64,000 nt of DNA from Gudongella sp046224405 (GCF_046224405.1 NZ_JBJXRK010000006.1:1-64000), one strand, 5' to 3'. Positions 1 to 6,803 are shown, counted from the stretch's first letter. Translations and numbers: made by a program. The notes: generated by a model not told the origin, from the letters alone.

Positions 1-293
1 CATTGCATATGAATGATATTTTACTGGTCAATAAAATCAATCACAAGGACTTCAGCGGTGAAAAGCAGAAGGTGTTTTTCCAGGTGGGAGAAATTCATCT
101 GCCCAGGGTAGAAGGCAAGCTGATGGACCTCATAGGAGGCAGCAGACTGATTGACGAAAAGGACGTAATGTATAAGTACAATGGTTTTGAAGTGAATATC
201 CTTACACAGTCCATACCGATTCTGGTAAAGCTGCTTGCAGAGAATAACATTCCAATTTATGGAGTATATGCAGTGTATAATCCGAAGCTATAA
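1..293 (+). CDS. C-terminal part of an unidentified protein, possibly an ABC-transporter ATPase tail
   Basis: The reading frame is open from the left edge of the window and ends at a TAA at 291-293, so the true start is probably upstream; a TTG at 3 and an ATG at 9 exist but neither has a ribosome site in view. The last 25 residues (ending in IPIYGVYAVYNPKL) resemble the C-terminal accessory region of some ABC-2-type ATP-binding proteins, where a stretch like LLxExxIxIYGVxxV precedes the end. That resemblance is from memory and weak. No catalytic motif is visible, so function stays open. Confidence 0.5.
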   Translation, partial: LHMNDILLVNKINHKDFSGEKQKVFFQVGEIHLPRVEGKLMDLIGGSRLIDEKDVMYKYNGFEVNILTQSIPILVKLLAENNIPIYGVYAVYNPKL

Positions 294-304
294 GGAGAAT
301 AAAA

Positions 305-317
305 TGTAATCATTACA
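305..317. promoter_or_regulatory. PerR/Fur-like palindrome upstream of ferritin
   Basis: The 13-bp sequence TGTAATCATTACA is a perfect palindrome about a central C. It fits the 6-1-6 core of the PerR box (TATAATNATTATA) with one symmetric change per arm. A half-site TGTAATC recurs at 368-374. A one-mismatch version lies at the rubrerythrin promoter (6193-6205), which supports a shared peroxide- or iron-responsive regulator; no such regulator is encoded in the window. Confidence 0.5.
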
Positions 318-397
318 AATAATTTAGTTTGTGATTATATTTGAGATAGATGGGTATTTATTAGAAGTGTAATCAATTAAAATTTGGAGGGATAACT

Positions 398-880
398 ATG
401 AGTGAAAAATTACTAAAAGCGTTGAATGACCAGTACAACTTTGAGATGCTGTCAGGGTATTATTACCTTGCCATGGCTTCCTATTGTGAATCAGAAAACA
501 TGAAGGGTATGGCACATTTCCTGGTTGAACAGGCAAAAGAGGAATATGAGCATGCAATGAAGTTCTATGACTTCATAAATGATATGGACGGAAGGGTTAA
601 AATGCAGGCAATACCTGAGCCAAAGAATGATTATAGCTCATTCCTGGAGGTGTTTGAAACTGCACTTGAGCATGAGAAGAAGGTAACAGGTAGAATCTAT
701 GATCTTTTAAAGCTTGCTGAAGAGGAAAAAAGCTATCCTACTGTTCAGTTCCTTCAGTGGTTTGTTTCTGAGCAGCTTGAAGAGGAAAACAGCATGAAGG
801 ACATCATCTTTAAGCTTGAGGGTGTACAGAAGCACTTCCACGGATTGATGATGGTGGACAGGGAGCTTGGCTCAAGATAA
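398..880 (+). CDS. ftnA: Ferritin (non-heme iron storage)
   Basis: The 160-residue protein has the usual length of a bacterial ferritin and should form a 24-subunit cytoplasmic shell that oxidises and stores iron. The ferroxidase ligands are visible: Glu16, Glu49 with His52 in an EEYEHA stretch, Glu93, and Gln126 in SEQLEEE. Methionine-type heme ligation of bacterioferritin is not apparent. The start is fixed by a GGAGGG ribosome site at 386-391. The gene stands alone, closed by a terminator at 891-917, with a PerR-like palindrome at 305-317 upstream. Together with rubrerythrin and rubredoxin it belongs to the oxygen and iron defence set of an anaerobe. Confidence 0.93.
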   Translation: MSEKLLKALNDQYNFEMLSGYYYLAMASYCESENMKGMAHFLVEQAKEEYEHAMKFYDFINDMDGRVKMQAIPEPKNDYSSFLEVFETALEHEKKVTGRIYDLLKLAEEEKSYPTVQFLQWFVSEQLEEENSMKDIIFKLEGVQKHFHGLMMVDRELGSR

Positions 881-890
881 GTTAAAATGA

Positions 891-917
891 AAGGCACGGG
901 GAACCGTGTCTTTTTTT
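891..917 (+). terminator. Rho-independent terminator of ferritin
   Basis: A 9-bp stem with one G-T wobble (arms 891-899 and 904-912, GGAA tetraloop) is followed by seven T residues. Confidence 0.85.
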
Positions 918-936
918 GTGTGGGATAGATATTTTC

Positions 937-965
937 TTGACAAGAACATCCAAGTATTCTAATAT
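937..965 (+). promoter_or_regulatory. SigA-type promoter of the arsR-cdr operon
   Basis: A perfect -35 TTGACA (937-942) and a -10 TAATAT (960-965) are separated by 17 bp, 29 bp before the arsR start codon. Confidence 0.75.
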
Positions 966-975
966 ATAAATATAC
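954..975. promoter_or_regulatory. Candidate ArsR operator over the -10 element
   Basis: This 22-bp AT-rich imperfect palindrome begins GTAT and ends ATAC, with 8 of 11 position pairs symmetric. It overlaps the -10 box of the arsR-cdr promoter, the usual place for an autorepressing ArsR-family dimer to bind. Binding is inferred from position and symmetry only. Confidence 0.4.
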
Positions 976-993
976 GGATGCAGGAGGGGTTAA

Positions 994-1284
994 ATGAAAT
1001 TTGATAAGGTTATTTTGGAGGAAAAGGCATCTATACTTAAACTTATATCTCATCCAATAAGACTGTGTATACTTAGAGGTCTGTCTGAGGAAGGAGAAAA
1101 AAATGTCTCCTACATTCAGGGATGTCTTGATGTGCCTCAGTCTACCCTGTCACAGCATCTGGCAAAGCTTAGGCTTTCTGGAGTTGTGCAGGATGAGAGA
1201 AGGGGAACAGAGGTTTATTATTCCCTGGTGGATGAAGAGGTTAGAAGGATCGTAAACTTGTTATTTAAATCAGAGGAGGAGTAG
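994..1284 (+). CDS. ArsR-family transcriptional regulator, possible thiol/reactive-sulfur sensor
   Basis: This is a 96-residue winged-helix protein with a typical ArsR core: the HPIRLCILRGL helix, then the recognition helix VPQSTLSQHLAKLRLSGVV, then a wing with RRGTEVYYSL. The ELCVC metal site of classic ArsR/SmtB is absent. Two cysteines (Cys25 and Cys44) could act as a redox or persulfide sensor, by analogy with the SqrR/BigR group, although their positions differ. The start has an AGGAGGGG site at 982-989. The stop is two bases before the TTG start of the CoA-disulfide reductase, so the two genes are almost surely co-transcribed. It probably represses its own operon through the palindrome at 954-975. 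Confidence 0.85.
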   Translation: MKFDKVILEEKASILKLISHPIRLCILRGLSEEGEKNVSYIQGCLDVPQSTLSQHLAKLRLSGVVQDERRGTEVYYSLVDEEVRRIVNLLFKSEEE

Positions 1285-1286
1285 AA

Positions 1287-3026
1287 TTGGGTAAAAAGGT
1301 ATTGATTGTCGGTGGAGTAGCCGGAGGAGCTACTGCATTGACACGACTTAGAAGATTGGATGAAAAGGCAGAAATCATAATGTTTGAAAGAGGGGAGTAT
1401 ATTTCCTTTGCAAACTGTGGACTACCCTACTATATAGGCGGGACCATAGAGGAAAGAGACGCTTTGATTGTAAATACACCTGAAGCTCTTATGGAAAAAT
1501 ACAATGTGGATATCAGGAACTTTTCTGAAGTTACTGACATAGACAGGGAATCGAAGGCCGTAAAGGTTAAGAACAGCAAAACTGGAGAAGAATACACTGA
1601 GAGCTATGACTACCTGATCCTGTCAACAGGATCCAGCCCAATTAAGCCTCCTATACCTGGAATAGATTCACCAAACATCTTCAGTCTGTGGAATATTCCA
1701 GATACTGATATGATAAAGAATTACGTTGACAAAGAAAAGCCAAAGAGAGCCATCGTTGTGGGTGGAGGATTCATAGGCCTTGAGATGGCTGAAAACCTAC
1801 ATGACCAAGGAATGGATGTGTCAGTTGTTGAGATGCAGGACCAGGTAATGGCTCCAATAGATTTTGAAATGGCTCAGATAGTACACGAGCACATGAAATC
1901 AAAAGGAGTACATCTTCACCTTAAGGATGGGGTAAGTACATTTGAATACAAGGATGGAGTGACTACTATCACCCTGCAATCAGGGGATAAGATTGAGGGA
2001 GACATCATTATCCTTTCAATTGGAATCAGACCCAACGGTGAGCTGGCAAAGGCTTCCGGACTTGAACAGAACCAGAGAGGCGGAATAATCGTAGACAAAT
2101 ACATGAAGACCTCAGACGACTCCATATATGCAATTGGTGATGTAATAGAGGTTGAGGACTATGTTAACAAGGTCCAGACAATGGTTCCACTGGCTGGACC
2201 TGCAAACAAGCAGGGTAGAATTGCAGCCAATAACATCCTTGGTGACATAAAAGAGGAGTATAAAGGTACTCAAGGTACAAGCATAGCTAAGATATTTGAT
2301 CTTGATGTTGCTAGCACAGGCGTAAATGAAAAGACACTGATAAGAATGGGCAAGGAGTACAAGAAGGACTACGATATTGCCTTGATACACCAGAACTCAC
2401 ATGCAGGCTACTATCCTGGTGCGCTTCCAATGACCATGAAGCTGCTTTTCGATATGGAGGGCAAGGTTCTGGGTTCTCAGATTGTAGGTTATGATGGAGT
2501 TGACAAGAGAATTGACGTCCTGGCAACTGCAATTCGATTTGGTGGAAAGGTAGAAAACCTTATGGATCTTGAGCTTGCTTATGCACCCCCTTATGGGTCA
2601 GCAAAGGATCCGGTTAACATGATTGGCTTTGTAGCAGATAACATTATGAATGGAATGACTGAGCAGGTTCTTTGGAGAGAGCTAGACGACCTGGACAAGG
2701 ACGAGTATACGCTTCTTGATATCAGGGAGGATGTTGAAATGGAACTTGGAACAATTGAGGGTTCAGTGCATATACCTCTAAATGAGCTCAGGGACAGATT
2801 GGACGAGTTGGATAAAAGCAGGACCTATGTTGCCTTCTGCGCAATTGGACTTAGAGGATACCTTGCTGAAAGGGCTCTTAAGGATAACGGTATTAAGGCC
2901 ATGAATCTTGCAGGTGGCTTCAACACCTACAAGAACATGTATATGCAAAGTGAAACTACAATCAGCCAGGAGCCAAAGTCATTCAATGAATCAGGAGTGG
3001 TGGAAACAAATGTGGGAAAGCAGTAA
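1287..3026 (+). CDS. cdr: CoA-disulfide reductase / NADH oxidase with C-terminal rhodanese domain (zero-frame product)
   Basis: The 579-residue product is an FAD- and NAD(P)H-dependent pyridine nucleotide-disulfide oxidoreductase fused to a rhodanese. The N-terminal FAD site is VGGVAGGATAL. The single redox cysteine of the CoA-disulfide/persulfide reductase family is Cys44 in SFANCGLPYY. A second dinucleotide fold (VVGGGFIGLEMAENL) and AIGDV follow, and the rhodanese domain carries Cys518 in AFCAIGLRG. Such enzymes reduce CoA disulfide, CoA persulfide or polysulfide. The start is TTG with a GAGGAGG site. The zero frame stops at 3024-3026, but in related proteins TusA and DsrE domains continue the chain; here they lie in the -1 frame, joined by the slippery site at 3014-3020. 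This ORF is therefore probably the short of two products. Confidence 0.9.
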   Translation: MGKKVLIVGGVAGGATALTRLRRLDEKAEIIMFERGEYISFANCGLPYYIGGTIEERDALIVNTPEALMEKYNVDIRNFSEVTDIDRESKAVKVKNSKTGEEYTESYDYLILSTGSSPIKPPIPGIDSPNIFSLWNIPDTDMIKNYVDKEKPKRAIVVGGGFIGLEMAENLHDQGMDVSVVEMQDQVMAPIDFEMAQIVHEHMKSKGVHLHLKDGVSTFEYKDGVTTITLQSGDKIEGDIIILSIGIRPNGELAKASGLEQNQRGGIIVDKYMKTSDDSIYAIGDVIEVEDYVNKVQTMVPLAGPANKQGRIAANNILGDIKEEYKGTQGTSIAKIFDLDVASTGVNEKTLIRMGKEYKKDYDIALIHQNSHAGYYPGALPMTMKLLFDMEGKVLGSQIVGYDGVDKRIDVLATAIRFGGKVENLMDLELAYAPPYGSAKDPVNMIGFVADNIMNGMTEQVLWRELDDLDKDEYTLLDIREDVEMELGTIEGSVHIPLNELRDRLDELDKSRTYVAFCAIGLRGYLAERALKDNGIKAMNLAGGFNTYKNMYMQSETTISQEPKSFNESGVVETNVGKQ

Positions 3027-3079
3027 CCCCGGCAGGTGAATCCATTAAGCTTAATGCTTGTGGACTATCCTGTCCGGGG
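2993..3079 (+). promoter_or_regulatory. Putative programmed -1 ribosomal frameshift element
   Basis: The heptamer GGGAAAG (3014-3020) is positioned in the zero frame as G_GGA_AAG, the X_XXY_YYZ form needed for simultaneous -1 slippage. A 6-nt spacer containing the zero-frame stop (CAG TAA, 3021-3026) separates it from a 10-bp GC-rich stem: arm 3027-3036 pairs with 3069-3079 with a single bulged T at 3073. Inside the 32-nt loop there is a small helix (AAGC 3047-3050 with GCTT 3056-3059). A Shine-Dalgarno-like AGGAG and GGTGG stretch (2993-3003) ends 10 nt before the heptamer. The same three parts make up the Escherichia coli dnaX frameshift signal. Slippage would give ...VGK-AVTPAGE... and join Cdr to TusA-DsrE. 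Confidence 0.75.
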
Positions 3080-3778
3080 CCAATAATACAGGTGGCTGAA
3101 AAGATGAAGACCTTGACTGATGGTCAGGTACTTGAGGTATCGGCCACGGATCCCGGTTTTATAAGTGACATAAAGGCATGGTGTAACAATACCGGCAACA
3201 CATTTATCTGTGATGAGAAGCAATCAAACAAATGGGTTGTGGAGATCCAAAAGGGAAGAGAATTCCAGCCTGCTGCCAAGGGTGAAGCGGCTCCAGCACC
3301 CTTAAGATCCAAAGAGAAGACCATGGTGGTATTTTCAGGAGACCTTGACAAGGCAATTGCATCCTTCATAATAGCAAACGGTGCAGCTGCAATGGGTAAT
3401 GAAGTAACAATGTTCTTTACCTTCTGGGGACTTAATGTCCTTAGAAAGCATGAACCTGTAAGTGTCAAGAAGGACTTTATGGCAAGCATGTTCTCCAGGA
3501 TGATGCCAAGGGGAAGCAAAAGGCTTGGCCTGTCAAAGATGAACATGGGTGGAATGGGTCCAAAGATGATCAGAAAGGTCATGGCTGACAAAAACATCTC
3601 ATCCCTTGAAGACCTTATTAAGACAGGAATTGATTCAGGAATCAGAATCGTAGCCTGCCAGATGTCAATGGATGTAATGGGAATAACACAGGAAGAATTG
3701 ATTGATGGCGTTGAAATTGGTGGAGTTGCAACATATCTTGACTCCGCTGATGATTCAAATGTAAATCTGTTTATCTAG
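3020..3778 (+). CDS. TusA-DsrE C-terminal extension of CoA-disulfide reductase, expressed by -1 frameshift
   Basis: This frame encodes a TusA sulfur-carrier domain with the motif NACGLSCPGP (its cysteine is residue 596 of the fused protein), then a DsrE/DsrF-like domain with the conserved cysteine in VACQMSMDVMG. The frame is open from 2990 but has no ATG, GTG, TTG or CTG before a GTG at 3092. That GTG falls inside the TusA domain, after its active cysteine, so independent initiation would give a broken domain. Reading it by -1 slippage at 3014-3020 gives an 830-residue protein, matching the Cdr-rhodanese-TusA-DsrE fusions known in anaerobes. The domain set suggests persulfide relay from rhodanese to TusA to DsrE. 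A strong terminator follows at 3785-3813. Confidence 0.85.
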   Translation, partial: AVTPAGESIKLNACGLSCPGPIIQVAEKMKTLTDGQVLEVSATDPGFISDIKAWCNNTGNTFICDEKQSNKWVVEIQKGREFQPAAKGEAAPAPLRSKEKTMVVFSGDLDKAIASFIIANGAAAMGNEVTMFFTFWGLNVLRKHEPVSVKKDFMASMFSRMMPRGSKRLGLSKMNMGGMGPKMIRKVMADKNISSLEDLIKTGIDSGIRIVACQMSMDVMGITQEELIDGVEIGGVATYLDSADDSNVNLFI

Positions 3779-3784
3779 AGTATG

Positions 3785-3813
3785 AGGGCAGTCCCAATTG
3801 GGACTGCCCTTTA
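3785..3813 (+). terminator. Terminator of the arsR-cdr operon
   Basis: A perfect 11-bp hairpin (arms 3785-3795 and 3800-3810, AATT loop) sits eight bases after the DsrE-domain stop. Its T-run is short, and the repeat hairpin at 3813 follows directly. Confidence 0.75.
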
Positions 3814-3853
3814 AAATAACACAATGGGACCGGTTCTTTTTGTGTTATTTTTT
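3813..3853. repeat. Hairpin repeat, copy 1 (REP-like)
   Basis: The arms AAAATAACACAA (3813-3824) and TTGTGTTATTTT (3840-3851) pair perfectly around a loop carrying GGGACCGGTTCTTT. Copy 2 at 6044-6083 has the same loop and a stem in which one T-A pair is replaced by C-G. The two copies are direct repeats flanking the metK-methyltransferase pair. The T-tract would also let it act as a terminator. Confidence 0.75.
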
Positions 3854-3911
3854 AAAAATATACAAAGAAATACCAGGCGATGGAAGAAATCACAAGAAGG
3901 ATATTCCATGT

Positions 3912-3940
3912 AGCATCCAGCTTTTGCGGGGTGCTTTTTT
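3912..3940 (+). terminator. Orphan terminator-like hairpin
   Basis: AGCATCC (3912-3918) pairs with GGGGTGCT near 3928-3935, followed by six T residues. No gene lies directly upstream, so it may be left over from a lost gene or end a small transcript. Confidence 0.5.
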
Positions 3941-4080
3941 GATTTTTATTAGCAGGTTTTTGTTTCAAATTCCCACATGAGTGGGTTACTATAACGGATA
4001 ATTGTGTTTTCTGAAATGAGAGGTATAAGATAGAAAAGGGGATATGTCCACAAGCTATATATTTTATTAACCATTTAAAT

Positions 4081-4130
4081 ATCCTCTGGGTTATCTGTGT
4101 AGTAGAGGGGTTACTAAAGTCAGGAGGATG
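4081..4130 (+). promoter_or_regulatory. Possible Shine-Dalgarno-sequestering leader of metK
   Basis: ATCCTC at 4081-4086 is complementary to GAGGAT at 4124-4129, which contains the metK ribosome site AGGAGG (4122-4127). The overlapping CCTCT (4083-4087) can instead pair with AGAGG (4104-4108). The two pairings exclude each other, the logic of a translational switch. It does not match any SAM-riboswitch consensus I can recall, and short complementarities can arise by chance. Confidence 0.3.
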
Positions 4131-4135
4131 TAATT

Positions 4136-5323
4136 ATGAGAAAATGGTTTTTTACTTCAGAATCCGTTATGGAAGGACATCCTGATAAAATATGTGATCA
4201 AGTGGCGGATGGGATATTGGATGCAATCCTTGAGCAGGATCCTTTGAGTCGAGTGGCCTGTGATGTTTCAACCAGTACGGGATTGGTCATGATTTTTGGA
4301 CAGATTACAACAAATGCAATAGTTGATATACCAGAAGTTGCACGAAAAATTATCCAGGATATTGGTTACACAGACACAGATTATGGATTTGATGGAGAGA
4401 AGTGCTCAGTGTTGACTGGAGTTGATAAGCAATCTTCAGATATTTCCATAGGAGTGGGGACATCCTTGGAGTAAAAGGAGGGTTCAAGAGACGAATTGGA
4501 TATTCTAGGTGCTGGGGATCAGGGCTTGATGTTTGGATTCGCATGTAATGAAACTCCTGAATTGATGCCAATGCCAATTACATTGGCACAAAAGCTTGCC
4601 AAAAAACTTGCGGATGCCCGCAAAGAAAAGGAACTTCCCTACCTTAGACCTGATGGTAAAACCCAGGTTACAGTGGAGTATATGGACAACAAGCCCGTAA
4701 GAATTTCAGCTGTTGTAGTTGCCTGTCAGCATGATGAGTCAGTTTCCTATGAAGAGCTAAGACAGGATGTTATCGAAAAGGTAATAAAGAAAACTTTTAG
4801 TGAAGATATGCTTGATGAGGATACAAAGTATTTTGTGAACTCGACAGGCAGGTTTGTGGTAGGTGGACCTGAAGGTGACTCAGGACTGGCAGGCAAAAAG
4901 CTTATGGTGGATACCTATGGAGGTTATGCAAGGCACGGAGGTGGAGCCTTTTCAGGAAAGGATCCCACAAAAGTTGACCGGTCCGGATCATATGCGGCCA
5001 GATATGTCGCCAAGAATATTGTAGCGGCAGGTCTGGCGGACAAGTGCGAAATCCAGATATCCTATGCCATAGGGGTGGCTCGACCCCTGTCCTTGATGGT
5101 GGAAACATTTGGCACCGCCACAATTCCAGAAGAGAGAATAGAGGGCCTGATCTGGAAACACTTTGATTTGAGACCCGCAGCAATAATCAGGGATTTTGGA
5201 CTTCGAAATCCGATTTATTTGCAGGTGGCATGCTATGGTCACTTTGGAAGACCTGATCTGAATTTGCCATGGGAGAAAACTGATAAAGCCAAAATCTTGA
5301 GAATGGAAGCTATGGGGAATTAG
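4136..5323 (+). pseudogene. metK: S-adenosylmethionine synthetase interrupted by an in-frame TAA
   Basis: The frame encodes a near full-length methionine adenosyltransferase (about 395 codons), which makes SAM from methionine and ATP. Family signatures are intact: FTSESVMEGHPDKICDQVAD at the start, GAGDQGLMFGFA in the middle, then GGGAFSGKDPTKVDRSGSY. One TAA at 4472-4474 splits it in the same frame into 112 and 275 residues (the second counted from a TTG at 4496). The sequence after the stop reads KEGSRDELDILGAGDQG, as expected for an uninterrupted enzyme. There is no other damage. AAGGAGGG directly after the stop followed by the TTG could allow reinitiation, and those codons are also the normal Lys-Glu-Gly. 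It could be a recent nonsense mutation, a split but working gene, or a sequencing error. Confidence 0.8.
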
Positions 5324-5367
5324 ATACCATCCTGGTTATAATAAGTGGATTAATGGAGGTAGGGGAT

Positions 5368-5991
5368 ATGGTTAAAAATAACTTATTTGACGGAATTGTG
5401 GAGTCATATGAAAAGTGGTTTAAGCGAAATGACAAATTACTTGAGTCTGAACTGCATGCCATTAAGCAGATGCTTCCAACAAAAGGAAAAGGAATTGATA
5501 TAGGGGTAGGCACAGGGATATTTGCGTCTAGATTGGAAATCATGGATGGAATCGAGCCTTCACCACAAATGGCTGCTGTGGCAAGGAGCAGAGGGGTAAA
5601 TGTTATAGAGGGCAAGGCGGAAAGCCTGCCTTTAGAAGATGAATCCTACCAGTTTGCTACAATGATCACAGTAGACTGTTATCTAAGTGATGTTTCCAAG
5701 TCTTTTTCTGAAATCAGAAGAATTCTGGAAAAGGGTGGTGTATTTGTGGTCGCTTTTCTTGACCTCGCTACCCCATTGGGACAGTTTTATGAGGAAACAA
5801 AACACCTTCATGAGAGCTATAGGGATGCAAAATTTCATACTGGGGATGAGATGATTGGACTACTTGAGAATGCAGGGTTTTCAATTGTTGATAAAAAACT
5901 GACTATATTCAGCCTGGAGAACAAACTCCAAGAAGTAAAGGACGGAATCGGAGAAGGGATTTTTGCCATAATTAAGGCAAAAAAGCTGTAA
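5368..5991 (+). CDS. Class I SAM-dependent methyltransferase
   Basis: This 207-residue protein has a Rossmann methyltransferase core: GIDIGVGTGIFASRL is motif I, DGIEPSPQMAAVARSRG the acidic-loop region, GKAESLPLEDESYQFATMITV motifs II and III, and an RILEKGGVFVVAFLD strand follows, as in UbiE-like Methyltransf_11 proteins. The substrate cannot be read from the sequence. An in-frame ATG at 5353 exists, but GGAGGT at 5355-5360 sits 7 nt before ATG 5368, which I take as the start. It follows metK by 44 nt, so a SAM-making and a SAM-using gene are paired. Both lie between the two hairpin repeats at 3813 and 6044, suggesting the pair may have moved as a unit. Confidence 0.85.
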   Translation: MVKNNLFDGIVESYEKWFKRNDKLLESELHAIKQMLPTKGKGIDIGVGTGIFASRLEIMDGIEPSPQMAAVARSRGVNVIEGKAESLPLEDESYQFATMITVDCYLSDVSKSFSEIRRILEKGGVFVVAFLDLATPLGQFYEETKHLHESYRDAKFHTGDEMIGLLENAGFSIVDKKLTIFSLENKLQEVKDGIGEGIFAIIKAKKL

Positions 5992-6043
5992 TTGGACGAA
6001 TCCATATGAGTAAGACATTTTGGAACCTATGCCATTTCCTCCG

Positions 6044-6083
6044 AAACAACACAAAGGGACCGGTTCTTTTTGTGTTGTTTTTT
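6044..6083. repeat. Hairpin repeat, copy 2 (REP-like)
   Basis: The arms AAACAACACAAA (6044-6055) and TTTGTGTTGTTT (6069-6080) pair perfectly. The loop GGGACCGGTTC is identical to copy 1 at 3813-3853. Relative to copy 1, one base pair of the stem is changed on both sides (T-A to C-G), so pairing is kept while sequence differs. Confidence 0.75.
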
Positions 6084-6157
6084 AAAGTCCATCAAATATG
6101 TGATAAATACATAATTTTGGGTATACTAAGCAAGAAGCATTTTCGGCCAACTGAATA

Positions 6158-6186
6158 TGGACTTAAAAAGGGAAATGCTGTATAAT
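6158..6186 (+). promoter_or_regulatory. Rubrerythrin promoter
   Basis: A -35 of TGGACT (6158-6163) and a consensus -10 of TATAAT (6181-6186) are 17 bp apart, which places transcription start near 6193. Confidence 0.65.
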
Positions 6187-6192
6187 ATAAAT

Positions 6193-6205
6193 TGTAATGA
6201 TTTCA
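6193..6205. promoter_or_regulatory. PerR-like box at the rubrerythrin transcription start
   Basis: TGTAATGATTTCA differs from the perfect palindrome upstream of ferritin (305-317) at the centre and at one arm position. It covers the predicted transcription start, where a repressor would block initiation. Confidence 0.45.
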
Positions 6206-6255
6206 CTTTTAAAGGGTGAATCAATATTAACAAAGACAAAAAAGGAGGAATTTTA

Positions 6256-6801
6256 ATGAATGCAATGACACAAGACAATCTGAGATCAGCATTTGGAGGA
6301 GAGAGCCAGGCACATATGAGATACAGAATATGGGCAGACAAGGCTAAGAAGGACGGATTTCCAACCGTAGCAAGACTTTTTATGGCAACATCAGACGCTG
6401 AACAGGTCCATGCAACGCTACACTTCAAAGCCCTAAGAGATGTTCATGGAGCTTTTTCAGTGGTTTCAGGTGGAGAGTTCGGACTGGGGTCAACATCACA
6501 GAACCTTGCAGGTGGAATTGAAGGTGAAATGCATGAAGTGACTCAGATGTATCCAGCTTACATACAGGTAGCAGAAATGCAGGGAGAAAAGGAAGCAATC
6601 AATGCAATGAGATATGCAGTTGCAGCTGAACAGGTTCATGCTGATTGCTATACCTATGCGAAGAAATTTGTGGATCACGGTAAAGACCTTGAAGCAGAGG
6701 TAATTGAGATGTGCCCAGTATGTGGTTATATAACCCTTACAGGCGAAGAGGACACATGTCCGATCTGCAACGCCAAAAAATCAGTATTTGTAGCCTACTA
6801 A
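6256..6801 (+). CDS. rbr: Rubrerythrin
   Basis: This 181-residue protein joins an N-terminal ferritin-like diiron domain to a C-terminal rubredoxin-like domain and acts in the cytoplasm as a peroxide reductase. Diiron ligands are seen in GGESQAHMRY, the AEQVHATLHF helix, GEMHEVT and the second AAEQVHADCY helix. The iron site is made by Cys153, Cys156, Cys168 and Cys171 (CPVCG and CPIC). Electrons usually come from rubredoxin, and one is encoded at 37178-37336. AGGAGG at 6243-6248 fixes the ATG at 6256. It is monocistronic, with its own promoter, a PerR-like box and a terminator. Confidence 0.95.
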   Translation: MNAMTQDNLRSAFGGESQAHMRYRIWADKAKKDGFPTVARLFMATSDAEQVHATLHFKALRDVHGAFSVVSGGEFGLGSTSQNLAGGIEGEMHEVTQMYPAYIQVAEMQGEKEAINAMRYAVAAEQVHADCYTYAKKFVDHGKDLEAEVIEMCPVCGYITLTGEEDTCPICNAKKSVFVAY

Positions 6802-6803
6802 TA

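Larger units (their letters stand above)
3854..4135. other. Non-coding stretch before metK
   Basis: There is no convincing gene here. It holds a terminator-like hairpin (3912-3940), a small hairpin with CCCAC/GTGGG arms around 3972-3985, and the metK leader, in which ATCCTC (4081-4086) could pair with the ribosome site. A short open frame covering the hairpins (3798-3980) has neither a ribosome site nor a recognisable product. No known SAM riboswitch motif was recognised. Confidence 0.5.

Noticed and set aside
3124..3597. 157-codon open frame on the minus strand under the TusA-DsrE region
   Set aside because: It mirrors the codons of the real gene on the plus strand, has no ribosome site and no recognisable domain.
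3092..3778. Independent TusA-DsrE gene starting at GTG 3092
   Set aside because: That start falls after the TusA active-site cysteine, has no Shine-Dalgarno site, and would give a broken domain; frameshift expression explains the frame better.
3798..3980. 60-codon frame after the arsR-cdr operon
   Set aside because: It is made of the terminator tail and repeat hairpins and has no start signal.
4020..4135. S-box (SAM-I) riboswitch before metK
   Set aside because: The conserved helices and GA-rich core of the S-box are absent; only a simple alternative pairing with the ribosome site was found.
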